From a virus: a stretch of DNA of 50,746 bases. The position numbers were made by a program, and so were the translations under genes. Shown here one piece after another: positions 1-9,000 of the stretch; within the stretch, counting starts at the first letter, position 1, and each line of letters opens with the position of its first letter. The DNA lies in the IMG/VR virus record IMGVR_UViG_3300050821_004749, positions 1 to 50,746 of that record; one strand, 5' to 3'. The notes beneath the pieces are model-generated. The model made no database searches. It had not been told where the DNA came from and saw only the letters and a program-made list of their open reading frames with translations.

Positions 1-299
1 AAGCGACCAATTCGCGTCACGCGCGGATCAGCCGCGATCTTGAAGAATCCATCCTTAGCCTCATTGCAGTGCCGCAATGAGTCCTTCAACTGCTCCGCCT
101 CGGGGACCATCGTGCGGAACTTCAAAATGTAAAAGTGCCGCCCATGCTGCCCGACACGGAGTTGTCGGAAGAACACGGGGCCACGACTGTCCAACTTGAT
201 GACCAAAGCAATGAGACACATCACTGGAACAATCAAAATACCTACCAATACCCCGACATAATCCAAGGCACACTTGAGTATTATCGATGAACGCTTCAT
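1..299 (-). CDS. Bacterial sugar-1-phosphate transferase, N-terminal part (cut by window edge)
   Basis: The gene starts at ATG 299 and runs off the left edge, leaving 99 codons. Seen: a basic N-terminus (MKRSS), one hydrophobic segment at about residues 7-36, then [29 protein letters not shown] and DPRVTRIGR. This series is the hallmark of the bacterial sugar transferase family (WcaJ/PglC-like phosphoglycosyl transferases). These membrane enzymes move a sugar-1-phosphate from a nucleotide sugar to undecaprenyl phosphate, the first step of capsule or O-antigen synthesis. AAGGAAA lies 4 nt before the ATG and a TTGACG/TACAGT promoter lies upstream. Such an enzyme is unusual in a phage; a role in altering host surface glycans is inference. 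The catalytic Asp-Glu region is only partly visible. Confidence 0.9.
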   Translation of the reverse strand, partial: MKRSSIILKCALDYVGVLVGILIVPVMCLIALVIKLDSRGPVFFRQLRVGQHGRHFYILKFRTMVPEAEQLKDSLRHCNEAKDGFFKIAADPRVTRIGR

Positions 300-323
300 G
301 GTTTCCTTATCTCGCTGTGATCA

Positions 324-352
324 ACTGTACACGAGCACACTGGGGTCGTCAA
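324..352 (-). promoter_or_regulatory. Sigma70-like promoter of the sugar transferase gene
   Basis: TTGACG (352-347), 17-nt spacer, TACAGT (329-324). Unlike most promoters here it leaves a leader of about 20 nt carrying a ribosome binding site. Confidence 0.6.
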
Positions 353-365
353 GAGAGTGATGCTG

Positions 366-560
366 CTATTTGAAGATGGCTGCGAGCACGACGCCGATCA
401 GGATCACCACGAAGACAACCAGGACGATCGCTAGTGGAATCCAGAGGGGGGCGAGCACCCAAAACCACGACCAACTGATGGTGTGGGTCAGCTTGAGCGC
501 AATGAACAGAATCGCCAACGCGCCTCCGAACCCAATGCCACCGGACCTTGACTCAGACAT
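366..560 (-). CDS. Small phage membrane protein
   Basis: 64 residues. A Ser/Gly-rich N-terminus is followed by two hydrophobic segments, about 10-22 and 31-62, with a Trp-rich patch (SWSWFWVLAPLW) between them. Small Trp-rich membrane proteins of this look are common in actinophages; no function is known to me. AGGAG sits 4 nt before ATG 560, inside the end of the upstream gene, so translation is probably coupled. It is last in its transcription unit. Confidence 0.7.
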   Translation of the reverse strand: MSESRSGGIGFGGALAILFIALKLTHTISWSWFWVLAPLWIPLAIVLVVFVVILIGVVLAAIFK

Positions 561-561
561 A

Positions 562-804
562 CTACTCCTCTTCTGGCTCGTAGAATTCAAGAAGGATTGC
601 CTCCCCGTCATCTACGATCTCGGTATGGACCTTGAGTCCATAGTTTTTGGCCGTGCGATGTGCCCCGACCCGGAACGACTTAGGCTGCCCATTGAAGTCT
701 ACCCCTTTGTGGAGCTTGTGAATCTTGCCATCCATCCACTTCTCCCACGGATAGACAGGGGGGCGACCTTGACGGCCCTCGAAAGTCTTTACAACCTCGC
801 TCAT
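562..804 (-). CDS. Conserved-looking small phage protein
   Basis: 80 residues, basic first half and acidic tail (EFYEPEEE). It contains GRPPVYPWEKWMDGK and a stretch resembling small nucleic-acid-binding folds (KSFRVGAHRTAKNYGLKV), but I do not recognise a family. Start ATG 804 overlaps the TGA of the upstream gene by 4 nt (ATGA), which fixes the start and suggests coupled translation. Confidence 0.65.
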   Translation of the reverse strand: MSEVVKTFEGRQGRPPVYPWEKWMDGKIHKLHKGVDFNGQPKSFRVGAHRTAKNYGLKVHTEIVDDGEAILLEFYEPEEE

Positions 805-1079
805 GCGAATATCTCTCGGATGAGGTTGTTCTTGGCGCACGTGTGCGCTCCAACGATCTTGTCCCAGTTGGCGATCTCGTCCTTGGGCAGTTCGTAGCCG
901 GTGCCCAGGAAGGTCGATTCGTTATCAACAGGGAAGGGAGGGAGGCAGCGCGAGTACCCGCGATGCTGCGGTACCGTGCGCTCCGGGGATACAGAATGGA
1001 GAAGGCGCGTTGCCTCTCTGTTGAGAGCAACGTGAATCTCCGCGCGTGCCTGCTCGTCTGGTCTAGGAACGTGGGCCAT
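801..1079 (-). CDS. Hypothetical protein
   Basis: 92 residues starting MAHVPRPDEQ. No domain recognised. The N-terminal third is Arg/Ala rich; the C-terminal half has LPKDEIANWDKIVG and a single Cys. The start lies inside the last codons of the upstream gene without a clear ribosome binding site, so coupling is likely. The start choice is the weakest part of the call. Confidence 0.5.
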   Translation of the reverse strand: MAHVPRPDEQARAEIHVALNREATRLLHSVSPERTVPQHRGYSRCLPPFPVDNESTFLGTGYELPKDEIANWDKIVGAHTCAKNNLIREIFA

Positions 1080-1443
1080 AGCAGAATAGGCAGTCGGGGT
1101 CAGGACAAGCACCTGCGCCGAGGCGATCGAAGAGAGTACGAAGACTCCCTAGCTCCTCGTTGCTGTAATCCTCGGGAGCCCTCGTGAATGGATCGATGCC
1201 GCGCTCCTCGAAGAAGTCGTTCAACGCTGTGAAGACCGCCTCCTCGTCGGGCTCTGCCTCCGTGCTCGGCTGCTGCACAGAGCGGATGGGGAAGAGATCG
1301 AGGACGCGCGGGTCGTCATCGAGCACGAAGTCAATGATCTCATCCCACCAAGGGTGGTCGGAGTCAGCCACGTAGGGCACGCCATCGAATAGGACGGTGA
1401 TGTTCTTGAGTCCCTCGTCGGGATGTGTCAGTACGAATTCCAT
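1063..1443 (-). CDS. Hypothetical acidic protein with C-terminal Cys cluster
   Basis: 126 residues, strongly acidic, ending CPDPDCLFC, which could bind a metal. ATG 1443 lies 6 nt after a TACACT -10 box, so the mRNA would be nearly leaderless; no Shine-Dalgarno is present. No family recognised. Confidence 0.65.
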   Translation of the reverse strand: MEFVLTHPDEGLKNITVLFDGVPYVADSDHPWWDEIIDFVLDDDPRVLDLFPIRSVQQPSTEAEPDEEAVFTALNDFFEERGIDPFTRAPEDYSNEELGSLRTLFDRLGAGACPDPDCLFCYGPRS

Positions 1444-1449
1444 GATTGC

Positions 1450-1479
1450 AGTGTAGCAGACTCTATTCGATGGGGTCAA
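1450..1479 (-). promoter_or_regulatory. Leaderless-type promoter
   Basis: TTGACC (1479-1474), 18-nt spacer, TGC-TACACT (-10 at 1455-1450), then 6 nt to ATG 1443. It overlaps the 3' end of the upstream gene. Confidence 0.55.
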
Positions 1480-1744
1480 GCCAGACCCGATTGTCGTCGC
1501 ACCAGTCGTACAAGTCGTGCTGGGCGTCGTTGAACATCTCCTCTGAGGTCGTCTCGGCCAAATACTCTACGGCCTCATAGACCTCGTTGTCCCAGAGCGC
1601 GCTATCCACGTCGAGGTAGCGAGTCAGCTTTGTCCGCAAGATGCGCACCACGCTATCGCGCATCTCCGTGAACTCGATCTCGCCATCGTCGTAGCGTTCC
1701 TTCAGCGGCGTGATGCCCTTGATATGTATGTTCCAGTGGGCCAT
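1463..1744 (-). CDS. Hypothetical phage protein
   Basis: 93 residues, acidic, mostly helical by composition, with many Asp/Glu and Trp (MAHWNIHIKG start). It resembles small uncharacterised actinophage proteins beginning with a short strand followed by a charged helix. ATG overlaps the preceding TGA by one base (TGATG), so it is the second gene of a coupled pair. Confidence 0.65.
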   Translation of the reverse strand: MAHWNIHIKGITPLKERYDDGEIEFTEMRDSVVRILRTKLTRYLDVDSALWDNEVYEAVEYLAETTSEEMFNDAQHDLYDWCDDNRVWLDPIE

Positions 1745-2043
1745 CAGTTACGCCCCTCTCCGAGCGCCGTGTCCCACTCTTCGCGCTTGGCCTGCGGGAT
1801 CGCCAGGTAGCGACGGAGAGCCGCCTCCGGTTCCATCGTGATTTCCTTCAGGGTGTTGGCAAACGGCTGGGCGTCATCGACACCCGCCGTCATACCGATC
1901 AGGCTCAGCGTAGGCGTCATCTCCGTGAAGTCATGGCGCATCTCGTACTGGAGGCGCACGACGGACGGATTGCTCCAGTCGATCGGCTGGCCGCTGAGCT
2001 TCTGAGCCAGCTTGTAGAGGGGATGTGTGCGGTAGGTCTGCAT
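1744..2043 (-). CDS. Hypothetical protein
   Basis: 99 residues, start MQTYRTHPLYKLAQKL. AGGAG lies 6 nt before ATG 2043. No known domain; mixed charged helices. Co-transcribed with the next gene. Confidence 0.6.
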   Translation of the reverse strand: MQTYRTHPLYKLAQKLSGQPIDWSNPSVVRLQYEMRHDFTEMTPTLSLIGMTAGVDDAQPFANTLKEITMEPEAALRRYLAIPQAKREEWDTALGEGRN

Positions 2044-2066
2044 GATGATCTCCTGTCGAGTAGAGA

Positions 2067-2261
2067 TTATGGGGTTAGTTCTGCATCTTCTGCTTCGCCC
2101 AATACGCCTCGATAGAACGTAGCTGCATGTTCTATCGAAGGGTGGCGACGCCTATCGAGTGGTCCTGATGCCTGTAGAGCATCGTTTAGGGGACCACGCA
2201 AATCGTAGTGACCCGTATCTGTGCCGCAACGCGGACAGATTATCTTGGTCGAGTTATTCAT
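2067..2261 (-). CDS. Small protein with a CxxC motif
   Basis: 64 residues. The N-terminus has CPRCGTDTGHYD, a half zinc-ribbon; no second CxxC is present, so metal binding may need a partner or dimer. ATG overlaps the upstream TGA (ATGA). Confidence 0.6.
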   Translation of the reverse strand: MNNSTKIICPRCGTDTGHYDLRGPLNDALQASGPLDRRRHPSIEHAATFYRGVLGEAEDAELTP

Positions 2262-2482
2262 CGAGATACCCCTGCGGAAATCATGAAACGGTCCCGTTCG
2301 AAGCGCGGGTTGTCCTGCGCGAACAAATCAGCTAGATCGCGCGCTACGTTGTCCACGACGAGCGTGCATGTTTCAAGCAGCCGCACGCTCTCTGGGCTCA
2401 AGCTAGTCTCCGCCGGAGGGGTATAGTCGCTCCGCTTCCGACGAATGACCTGCGCTACTTCTAGGTAGTCTTTCTTGGTCAT
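2258..2482 (-). CDS. Conserved small phage protein
   Basis: 74 residues, MTKKDYLEVAQVIRR...FAQDNPRFERDRF. The pattern of an N-terminal 'KKDY..IA..' and a C-terminal 'DNPRFxRxRF' recurs in many actinophage proteins of unknown role. Start ATG 2482 sits 6 nt after a TACACT box. Confidence 0.7.
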   Translation of the reverse strand: MTKKDYLEVAQVIRRKRSDYTPPAETSLSPESVRLLETCTLVVDNVARDLADLFAQDNPRFERDRFMISAGVSR

Positions 2483-2488
2483 GGGGAT

Positions 2489-2518
2489 AGTGTATCAGAT
2501 TCCTATAGCGTATGTCAA
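2489..2518 (-). promoter_or_regulatory. Leaderless-type promoter
   Basis: TTGACA (2518-2513), 18-nt spacer, TACACT (2494-2489), 6 nt to ATG 2482. Confidence 0.65.
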
Positions 2519-2532
2519 CAGCGAACGAAGAA

Positions 2533-3120
2533 CTATGCCACCATCTTGGCGGCTTGCGCCTTCGTGATCTTCTTGCCGCTCTGCCAGTCCAGCGGAGCCT
2601 CAGGGAAGCAAACGGAGCAGAGGGTCGGGCCGCATGTCTCGACGGCCTCGGCTTCGGTCTTGCCGGAAAGCTGAGGCATCCAGCCAAAGGTCGTGGTGGG
2701 GCGGCAGGTCGAGCAGTGCATTGAGGAGTGGATGTGGCCGCTCGATGAAGTGACGAGGAAGAAGCGACTCCAGCCTGTGTATACCCGCTCCATCTCCTTG
2801 ATCTTGGCGACGATCTCGCCAATAGCCTGGGCGGACTCGACAAGCTGCTCAAGCATCTGATCCGGGGTCTTGCCGTAGGAAATGACTCGCTCGTCCTGGG
2901 GCATCTCTCGCAGGGCGGCTACGGCCTCCTTATGAGTAGCCTCGCTACCATCGGAGAGGAAGTGCGTAAAACGCCGACCCTTATAGCCTGCGCGAAAGCC
3001 AGCCATGCCAGCGGCGTGCTGCTGATCTGACGTCCTGCGCATCTGCGCACGATCAAGAAGATGGTACTGCTCGGCAATCGCTTCATCGTGTGCCTGAGGG
3101 ATGTTCTCTGTAGCGTTCAT
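2533..3120 (-). CDS. Conserved phage protein with C-terminal Cys/His cluster
   Basis: 195 residues. The C-terminal half contains HIHSSMHCSTCRP, then TCGPTLCSVCFPEAP, i.e. two CxxC pairs and His residues likely to form a zinc site. A similar block is found in many actinophage proteins of unknown function. The N-terminal half is helical and charged. A longer frame extends upstream, but ATG 3120 lies 7 nt after a TATACT box, which decides the start. Confidence 0.7.
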   Translation of the reverse strand: MNATENIPQAHDEAIAEQYHLLDRAQMRRTSDQQHAAGMAGFRAGYKGRRFTHFLSDGSEATHKEAVAALREMPQDERVISYGKTPDQMLEQLVESAQAIGEIVAKIKEMERVYTGWSRFFLVTSSSGHIHSSMHCSTCRPTTTFGWMPQLSGKTEAEAVETCGPTLCSVCFPEAPLDWQSGKKITKAQAAKMVA

Positions 3121-3127
3121 AGGATGA

Positions 3128-3156
3128 AGTATAGCATAAATCAATAGCTTATGTAA
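3128..3156 (-). promoter_or_regulatory. Leaderless-type promoter
   Basis: TTACAT (3156-3151), 17-nt spacer ending TGC, TATACT (3133-3128), 7 nt to ATG 3120. Confidence 0.65.
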
Positions 3157-3172
3157 GACCTGGACGTTTGTT

Positions 3173-3463
3173 CTATGCCCCACAGCACTTCTTGAACTTC
3201 TTGCCGCTGCCGCATGCGCATGGCTCGTTGCGGCCCTGCTTGGGCGCACGAGGCTCAGGCGGATCGCCAAGGGCCAGCATTTCCTCATCGGTTTCGGGCT
3301 TTTCGCAAGCTGGACAGCGCGTCGAAGGCACGCCCCGGATGTATGTGGGGATGCCCTCCCATCCGCAGTCTTTCGCACAACAGCGAGCGATGCCGCCATT
3401 GCGTCGATTCCATGTATCCAGATCGAGCATGCCGCGCTCGTCTGTGATCTCGTCTGTGATCAC
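3173..3463 (-). CDS. SEC-C motif zinc protein
   Basis: 96 residues. The C-terminus GRNEPCACGSGKKFKKCCG is a textbook SEC-C motif, the zinc-binding tail first described in SecA and found on many unrelated proteins. Two further Cys pairs lie in the middle (CCAKDCGW, CPAC). ATG overlaps the upstream TGA. Function unknown; the motif suggests protein or ribosome binding (inference). Confidence 0.8.
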   Translation of the reverse strand: MITDEITDERGMLDLDTWNRRNGGIARCCAKDCGWEGIPTYIRGVPSTRCPACEKPETDEEMLALGDPPEPRAPKQGRNEPCACGSGKKFKKCCGA

Positions 3464-3663
3464 GACGGGCCGACTGTGCGCGGAATGACTGCTTTGATCC
3501 CCATCAGCTTGCGGAAGCGACGGGCATCTGCTGTGACTTCCGCAAAAGTCGAGAAAGCCGCCCTGGCGCTCTTGCAGACATAGCTAGCGTCAGGCAACTG
3601 CAACTTCCAGTTATATGTCCCGTATTCGGGATTGCGAAGAATGTCGAATCGTGCTCCCTTCAT
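3460..3663 (-). CDS. Small protein, possibly DUF1508-like
   Basis: 67 residues. It contains YNWKLQLPDASYVCKSARAA, a strand-turn-strand-helix pattern reminiscent of the YegP/DUF1508 repeat; similarity is weak. ATGA overlaps link it to both neighbours. Confidence 0.5.
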   Translation of the reverse strand: MKGARFDILRNPEYGTYNWKLQLPDASYVCKSARAAFSTFAEVTADARRFRKLMGIKAVIPRTVGPS

Positions 3664-3980
3664 GATCCCTCCTTGGCTGCTTTGAGAGTTGCCGACTCGC
3701 CCTGGCGCTTGGTCCAGTGCGATTTCTTCTTGTTGTACGGCGTCGCGGCATCCTGGAGCAAGTATTCGCCTGCGGCCTCGCGCGTGGTGAACTGGTGCTT
3801 GGATGCTTCGCGCCAGCCTCCGGCCTTCCCGTGGGCTTTCCAGAAGCGCTTCGTGCCGCGCTCGCCTGTCTTCATGTTGATGGAGTCGTACTCCTGCTTC
3901 TCTACGGTGCCGTAGAACGTCTCATCTTTCTCGCTCTTGTGGACCGAGTAGCGGTTACGACCGATGTCCTTGAAGTACAT
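3660..3980 (-). CDS. Hypothetical basic protein
   Basis: 106 residues, start MYFKDIGRNRY. Rich in Lys/Arg and Ser. ATG 3980 overlaps the upstream TAA by one base, which selects this start over an upstream in-frame ATG. No family recognised. Confidence 0.55.
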   Translation of the reverse strand: MYFKDIGRNRYSVHKSEKDETFYGTVEKQEYDSINMKTGERGTKRFWKAHGKAGGWREASKHQFTTREAAGEYLLQDAATPYNKKKSHWTKRQGESATLKAAKEGS

Positions 3981-4261
3981 TATGCGTGCTCGATCTCTGC
4001 GCCACCGAATGTGGTGTGCGGCCAATCGCCCCTCTGCTGCTCTCTCCAACTAGGGACAGTGCGCAAGGGGAATCTCTCGTGCTCATCGCTGATGCGAACC
4101 GAGCGCATCAGTTCGAGTGCCCAATCAAGCTCCTCGGCACAGACAATTGTCTCCACGTTATACGGGAGGTTCTTCCTCCACTGATCCATCAGCACGATCG
4201 CCTGCTCAAGCAAGATACTTGGGTTCGCCATGCCGTCGCTGCCCATCCCAAAGAAGCTCAT
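3980..4261 (-). CDS. Hypothetical protein
   Basis: 93 residues, helical, with VETIVCAEELDWALELM. Coupled by ATGA to the gene before it. No domain recognised. Confidence 0.55.
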   Translation of the reverse strand: MSFFGMGSDGMANPSILLEQAIVLMDQWRKNLPYNVETIVCAEELDWALELMRSVRISDEHERFPLRTVPSWREQQRGDWPHTTFGGAEIEHA

Positions 4262-4476
4262 GAGTTCAATATCTCTCCATAGTCGGCATAGAAGCGATCA
4301 CGATGGCCGATAAGCTCCTTGAGCCAATCGCCCGCGTCGTACAAGCCAAAGCGCGTGGCGAGGACGTGCAGGTCTTTCAACTGATCGTCCAAGCTCTCCT
4401 GTGACTGGTTAGCCGCTACGCCATTGCTGACGCGCTCGGCATCCAGTCGCAGGGTTCGTCCTTCGTCATACCTCAT
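4258..4476 (-). CDS. Hypothetical protein
   Basis: 72 residues, acidic helical protein beginning MRYDEGRTLRLD. Two nt separate it from the upstream stop codon. No family recognised. Confidence 0.55.
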   Translation of the reverse strand: MRYDEGRTLRLDAERVSNGVAANQSQESLDDQLKDLHVLATRFGLYDAGDWLKELIGHRDRFYADYGEILNS

Positions 4477-4478
4477 GG

Positions 4479-4721
4479 CTATACGGTCACCGGATTGAGG
4501 AGGGCAGTGTTTTCGTTGATGCCGATCGCAAATCCCTCCGCGAACGCCTGAAGCTCGTCCAACTCGGTCTGAGTCAACGGCTCCCGGTCCTTGCTAAACG
4601 ATCCCATCTGTGCAACGGTGTGTACCGCAGCATCGGCGCTGTAGCCCAACTTCAAGTCAGAGGCATCGCCCCGCATCAGGCCACAAACCAACTGTCGCGG
4701 TGTAAGGGTATCTATGTCCAT
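4479..4721 (-). CDS. Hypothetical protein, first gene of its operon
   Basis: 80 residues, MDIDTLTPRQLVCGLMRG. ATG 4721 lies 7 nt after a perfect TATACT box; no Shine-Dalgarno. Leads the operon down to 3173. No family recognised. Confidence 0.6.
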   Translation of the reverse strand: MDIDTLTPRQLVCGLMRGDASDLKLGYSADAAVHTVAQMGSFSKDREPLTQTELDELQAFAEGFAIGINENTALLNPVTV

Positions 4722-4728
4722 GTCGGAC

Positions 4729-4757
4729 AGTATAACCTATTGCTTAGCAGAAGTCAA
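4729..4757 (-). promoter_or_regulatory. Leaderless-type promoter
   Basis: TTGACT (757-752 of 4 kb), 17-nt spacer, TATACT (4734-4729), 7 nt to ATG 4721. One of the clearest examples of the class. Confidence 0.7.
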
Positions 4758-4765
4758 GAGCTAAA

Positions 4766-6022
4766 TTAGCGGCGTCTGGTGGCGGGTCCTGCTGGGGGTA
4801 CGTCGGGACGCGCGATGAGGTCGTTAGGCCAGAACCAGCCAGTGATCCCGTGCGATTCTAGTCTACCAGCTTCGGCCTGGGGTCCCGCAAAGTAGACGTT
4901 GACGAGCCCAAGCGGATCGGTGCCAAGGACCTCGCCAATACTATTGGTTGGGATTTCCTTGGTTTCGCCAGCGTTGAGGCCAACGGTCTGACCGTGATCC
5001 GCCTGCTTCAACTGGACCATATCGCCATTGCGGAACTGTGCAGCGGCGACGTGCGAGAATGTACCGCCAGCGTTCTGGACGGGGTTGAGAGGGCTCTGGG
5101 GCTTCTGCCCTGGTACCGAGACGGGATTGATAGCTGGCTGGAGCGCAGGGTCGAGCGGGTACTGCGGAATCAAGCTCTGCGGTTCTGGCGCTTGTCCGGG
5201 GACTGGGGACGGCTGAGGAGCAGGAGCGACCTGGTTTGGCATCCCCGGCTTCTGGGGTCCGGCGGCACCGGCTGGCGGGACTGCGCCCGTGCCCCCTCCA
5301 GGAGCCTGCCCAAATGGACTGGGTTGTGCGCCTGGTGCAGGTTGCCCAGTTTCCGCAGGAGCGCCACCTTCTCCGCCCGGCTGCGGTTCTTGCGGCCCTT
5401 CGGAACCAGGACCGATTTCTTCATCGAGCGGAGTAGCTAGAGCTTGCCAGTAGGTAGCGAGGACGTGCGAGCATACGCGACCCTCCAGGCGCTTCCACTG
5501 GCGCGTGCGCTGCCACGCGAACTGGTCCCACTTACATTCACACGACCACATGGCGATCGACTGCGAGTTGGGATCGTTGCGCTGAATTTCGGTGTTGTAG
5601 GTCCCGTGGTCACCTTCGACTACGCCTGCAACGATTTCAGGAGCATTGCGCACGATCTTGACCTTGCCCGTTTTGATGAGGCGCGTTGCCTTGGACTGGA
5701 TGTCAGGCCAACCCGCTTCCTTGATCAGCGTCTCGTCCGCGTAATCCCAGTCGAGCGAATAGGAGGCTGGCTGGATACCATGACCCTCTAGTTGGGCGGC
5801 GACGATCTTGTAGGCGTAGCGTCGATCGAGCGGCGTGCCGCCTGTGGCGAAGATGTGTGCCGTCCCCGGCAAAGTGGGGAACCATCCTGCCTCCACGGAG
5901 CCCAGACGCATTGTGCGCTCGGGGAGTTTGGCCGGGGCGCACGATAGCACTAGACGAACGTAGTCCTCAAAGAAGGCTTCGTCGTTCTGAGTAGCGGTAA
6001 TGTGCGACCAACGCTCTGACAT
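4766..6022 (-). CDS. SWIM-like zinc finger protein with Pro/Gly-rich tail
   Basis: 418 residues. Residues about 1-160 form a mixed domain. A Cys/His cluster follows (WSCECKWDQF...RVCSHVL), matching the SWIM zinc-finger pattern CxC...CxH that binds DNA or protein. Residues about 215-320 are very rich in Pro, Gly, Gln and Ala, a probable flexible linker, before a small C-terminal domain. Eight nt after the upstream stop; ATG follows CATAATGGATAG, the same string seen before the gene at 16209. It sits among very large virion-region proteins; role unknown. Confidence 0.6.
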   Translation of the reverse strand: MSERWSHITATQNDEAFFEDYVRLVLSCAPAKLPERTMRLGSVEAGWFPTLPGTAHIFATGGTPLDRRYAYKIVAAQLEGHGIQPASYSLDWDYADETLIKEAGWPDIQSKATRLIKTGKVKIVRNAPEIVAGVVEGDHGTYNTEIQRNDPNSQSIAMWSCECKWDQFAWQRTRQWKRLEGRVCSHVLATYWQALATPLDEEIGPGSEGPQEPQPGGEGGAPAETGQPAPGAQPSPFGQAPGGGTGAVPPAGAAGPQKPGMPNQVAPAPQPSPVPGQAPEPQSLIPQYPLDPALQPAINPVSVPGQKPQSPLNPVQNAGGTFSHVAAAQFRNGDMVQLKQADHGQTVGLNAGETKEIPTNSIGEVLGTDPLGLVNVYFAGPQAEAGRLESHGITGWFWPNDLIARPDVPPAGPATRRR

Positions 6023-6029
6023 CTATCCA

Positions 6030-9000
6030 TTATGCCATAGATGAAGCATCTAGCGATGGCTGCTCGTAGTCGAGGCCGCGCACCGGAAGTTCTTCATTGA
6101 CCTGGCTATCCCCGAGCGCCTTTTGGTGACCCTTCCATGCGCGATCGTAGGCCGTCTGGTAATCGTTGGAGCCTTCGGTCACATCGAGAATGACCTCATC
6201 GCCTTGAATCCAAGCCCCCACGAATTTGTCTGAATCGCGTAGACGGTCGCCAAACCGATGTATGAAGGATTCTACGTCGGCGGGAGTGAATGTCTTCAGC
6301 GCGAATGATGTCTGAGTCGCCAGGTCGGGAGCGAAGCCATAGCGCGTCTCTGGGCCTTCGCCAGCGAGATTGATGGTGCTACCTTCGCCAGACACCGCTT
6401 GCTCATAGACTCGCTGAGCGATCTGCTTGACGCCGATGTGCGCTTGGAAATTCCAGTGCGTGTCCTGGTCGGCTGGAGCGATCTGTGGTGGCTCCCCTAT
6501 ATAGGTGATCTCAGGATGCGCCTGTAGCTCCCATGCCGGGTTCAGAAGCTCAGTAGGCCGCGTGAATTTGGTACCAGGTACGGCGCGAATAAGCGCTTGC
6601 TCTGTGCGGTACTGCTGCCGCGGATTCTCGGTCCCTTTACCTTGCACTACGCGCGGGCGCGAGTACACTTCTCCATATCCGTTATGCGATAGCTCGCCGA
6701 ACATGGCGTTGGTTCGATCACTGTCCGTCCAGCCATTCCACACAGGGTGCTCAAACAGTTCGTTGTGCGTAGGATGCTCGCCCTCCAGCTTACCCATCTG
6801 CCCTAGCAACATACGATTCGTCGTAGGGTCATAGACGAACTTGGCGATCTGTCGGTAGCTGGGACCAGTGGAGGTCTTAGCTTTGGCCTCTGGTGCCCAC
6901 GAGTCACAGACCTCGATAGCGAGCACATCGTGTTCGCCGTACCCCCAACAGTGACCTTTGCCATCTTTGTTCTTCCAGTACATCGAGCAATTTCCGCACT
7001 TCGACTTGCCGACCTCGAACTCCTCGGCTAGTTCGGCTTTCTCATCAGGGGTGGGCTCATGCATATCGCGCAAATGCGGCGGAGCCTTGGGCGCGCTTGC
7101 GACTGTGGGGCGCTTTAGTTCGTCGTAGTAGCTGTGTAGCTCGCGCAGCGGGCCTACGTTGAATGAGAGGTTGGGATGATCGACTTCGAGCGGCGTAGGA
7201 CTATGCCCCAACGTAATGTGCGGCTTGTAGCCACCGGGGAAACGCGAAACAGGTAGGCCGCGCCCCTGCGCTTCGTTGATCAAGCGTTCGGTGTCTGCCT
7301 CAAGCTGAGGGTGGTGAAGGCAAAGGACGACCGGCACCTTATCCTCGGGCTTGGCGGGAGTGAAGTTATCCACACCGATCGTCTGGACCGGATAGGTTAG
7401 GCCGCTCTGAGCTTGCGCCCACATATGGTGGCTTGGGTCAGACCATCCCGTTGGACTGTACATGCCCGTGACGTAGTATCGGTCAGGCTGCTGCATGCGT
7501 GACCCCAGAGGCCACGGCAAAGTGTGCGCCCACTCGTGGATTTTCTGCTTGACATCATCAGGCACCATGTAAGATGGCGCAAACCAATCGCCTGCGGCCG
7601 TCTTAGAGAACGACCATTTTTCATTGACTTTGAGGCCAGGGACAGAACGCTGAAGCTCGGTGTGATGCGCCGGGTCTGCCCAACCGTCGAAGTCATTCCA
7701 GACGTTAGCGGTGCCATTTGGGTGAACTACGAAGGGGTCTGTATACTCGCCCAAACCGTTCTCTTCGGCGTAACCCGTGTGAGAGGGCTCCCAGTCCTCC
7801 TCTGTATGCGCAGTAGGCCACATATGGAGGTTGCCCGCTTCGTCCCACAGCCCCTTGTGCAGGCTCCCTGGAACATATTCGACATGCGCCGTCTTACCGA
7901 AGCGCTCTGGGTCTACCCACTCCTCGTGCTCAGGTGGCTGGTAGGTCTTCCAGTCCTCGATCTGAGGAAATCGATTTTGTTTCCGAGAACGCGACATAAT
8001 AAGCGGTGAAGAAGAAATGCTCTCGTTGTCGTCTTGAGAAGAATCGGGACGACTTCTATAACTCGAAGAGTCACCCAGATGGGAAGCAGCCGTATTGTGC
8101 TGAATGTCAGGGGGAATACCGAAAGTCCAAGGCTGGTCTGTATGACCGTCGATACTATGAACAAAATCGTCAGATGAAGATTGATGACCAGATTGCTCGA
8201 AAGCGAACTCGGGTTCTCCAGTTGAAGCAAGAGTTTGGCGGTCGCTGTCAACTATGTGGCTACTCGCGCTTTCTGAAGAGTCTTGCATTCCATCATCGTG
8301 ATCCGAGCACGAAGGAGTTTGAGATTGCCTCATCATCGCGTGGTCTTGCTGCTCTACGCGCTGAGGCTGCAAAGTGCGATCTCCTATGTCTGAATTGTCA
8401 TGGTGAGTTGCACGATGAGCTATATATTCCCCCGATGCCTCTGATATAGCGGGCATCAAACCCCGATTGGCGAGCATCTTGTAGACGATGTTGGACTCCG
8501 CAAAGTCGCCGTTGCCTGCGGCCATGTCCCGCTGCCGCTTCTTGTGAATCATGTGCCAGAATTCGATTGCCTGTTCAGGCTCGTACTGCAACAGACGTTC
8601 CATCTTGTCGGCCATCTGGAGCGCCCAAGCGTAGAAGCCCCCTTGCTCTGCACGCACGTCGTGAACCCGATCGCGTTCAGGGGGCACAATCCATTTGCCG
8701 TTGTCGAGGTTGTACCCAGACCGTAGACCCGGCTTGTACAAGTCGCTCGGCTTGATGCCCTCGCCGACAACGAAGTCTTGGAGGGGGAAGGGAGTGCCCG
8801 GAAGGGTCCTGCCGTCAAGGCGCTGCACCATGAGGCCGATCATCTCAGCGCGCGACCACTCAGGGAAGACCTTCGTGTCCACGAAAAGGCTAATATCCAC
8901 GTCACTATTAGCGCTGTACTGATACGTCGTCAGCGAACCCGTGAACACGCGCGTGAGCCATTTCTCTATATCGGTGTAGCCCGCGCCTTCTAGCGTTTTG

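Noticed and set aside
2533-3399. Longer 288-codon version of the gene at 2533
   Set aside because: The extra N-terminus overlaps the SEC-C gene and lies upstream of the promoter at 3128-3156.
5444-5791. Plus-strand 115-codon frame
   Set aside because: It mirrors the SWIM-like gene on the minus strand, with no family match or start signal.
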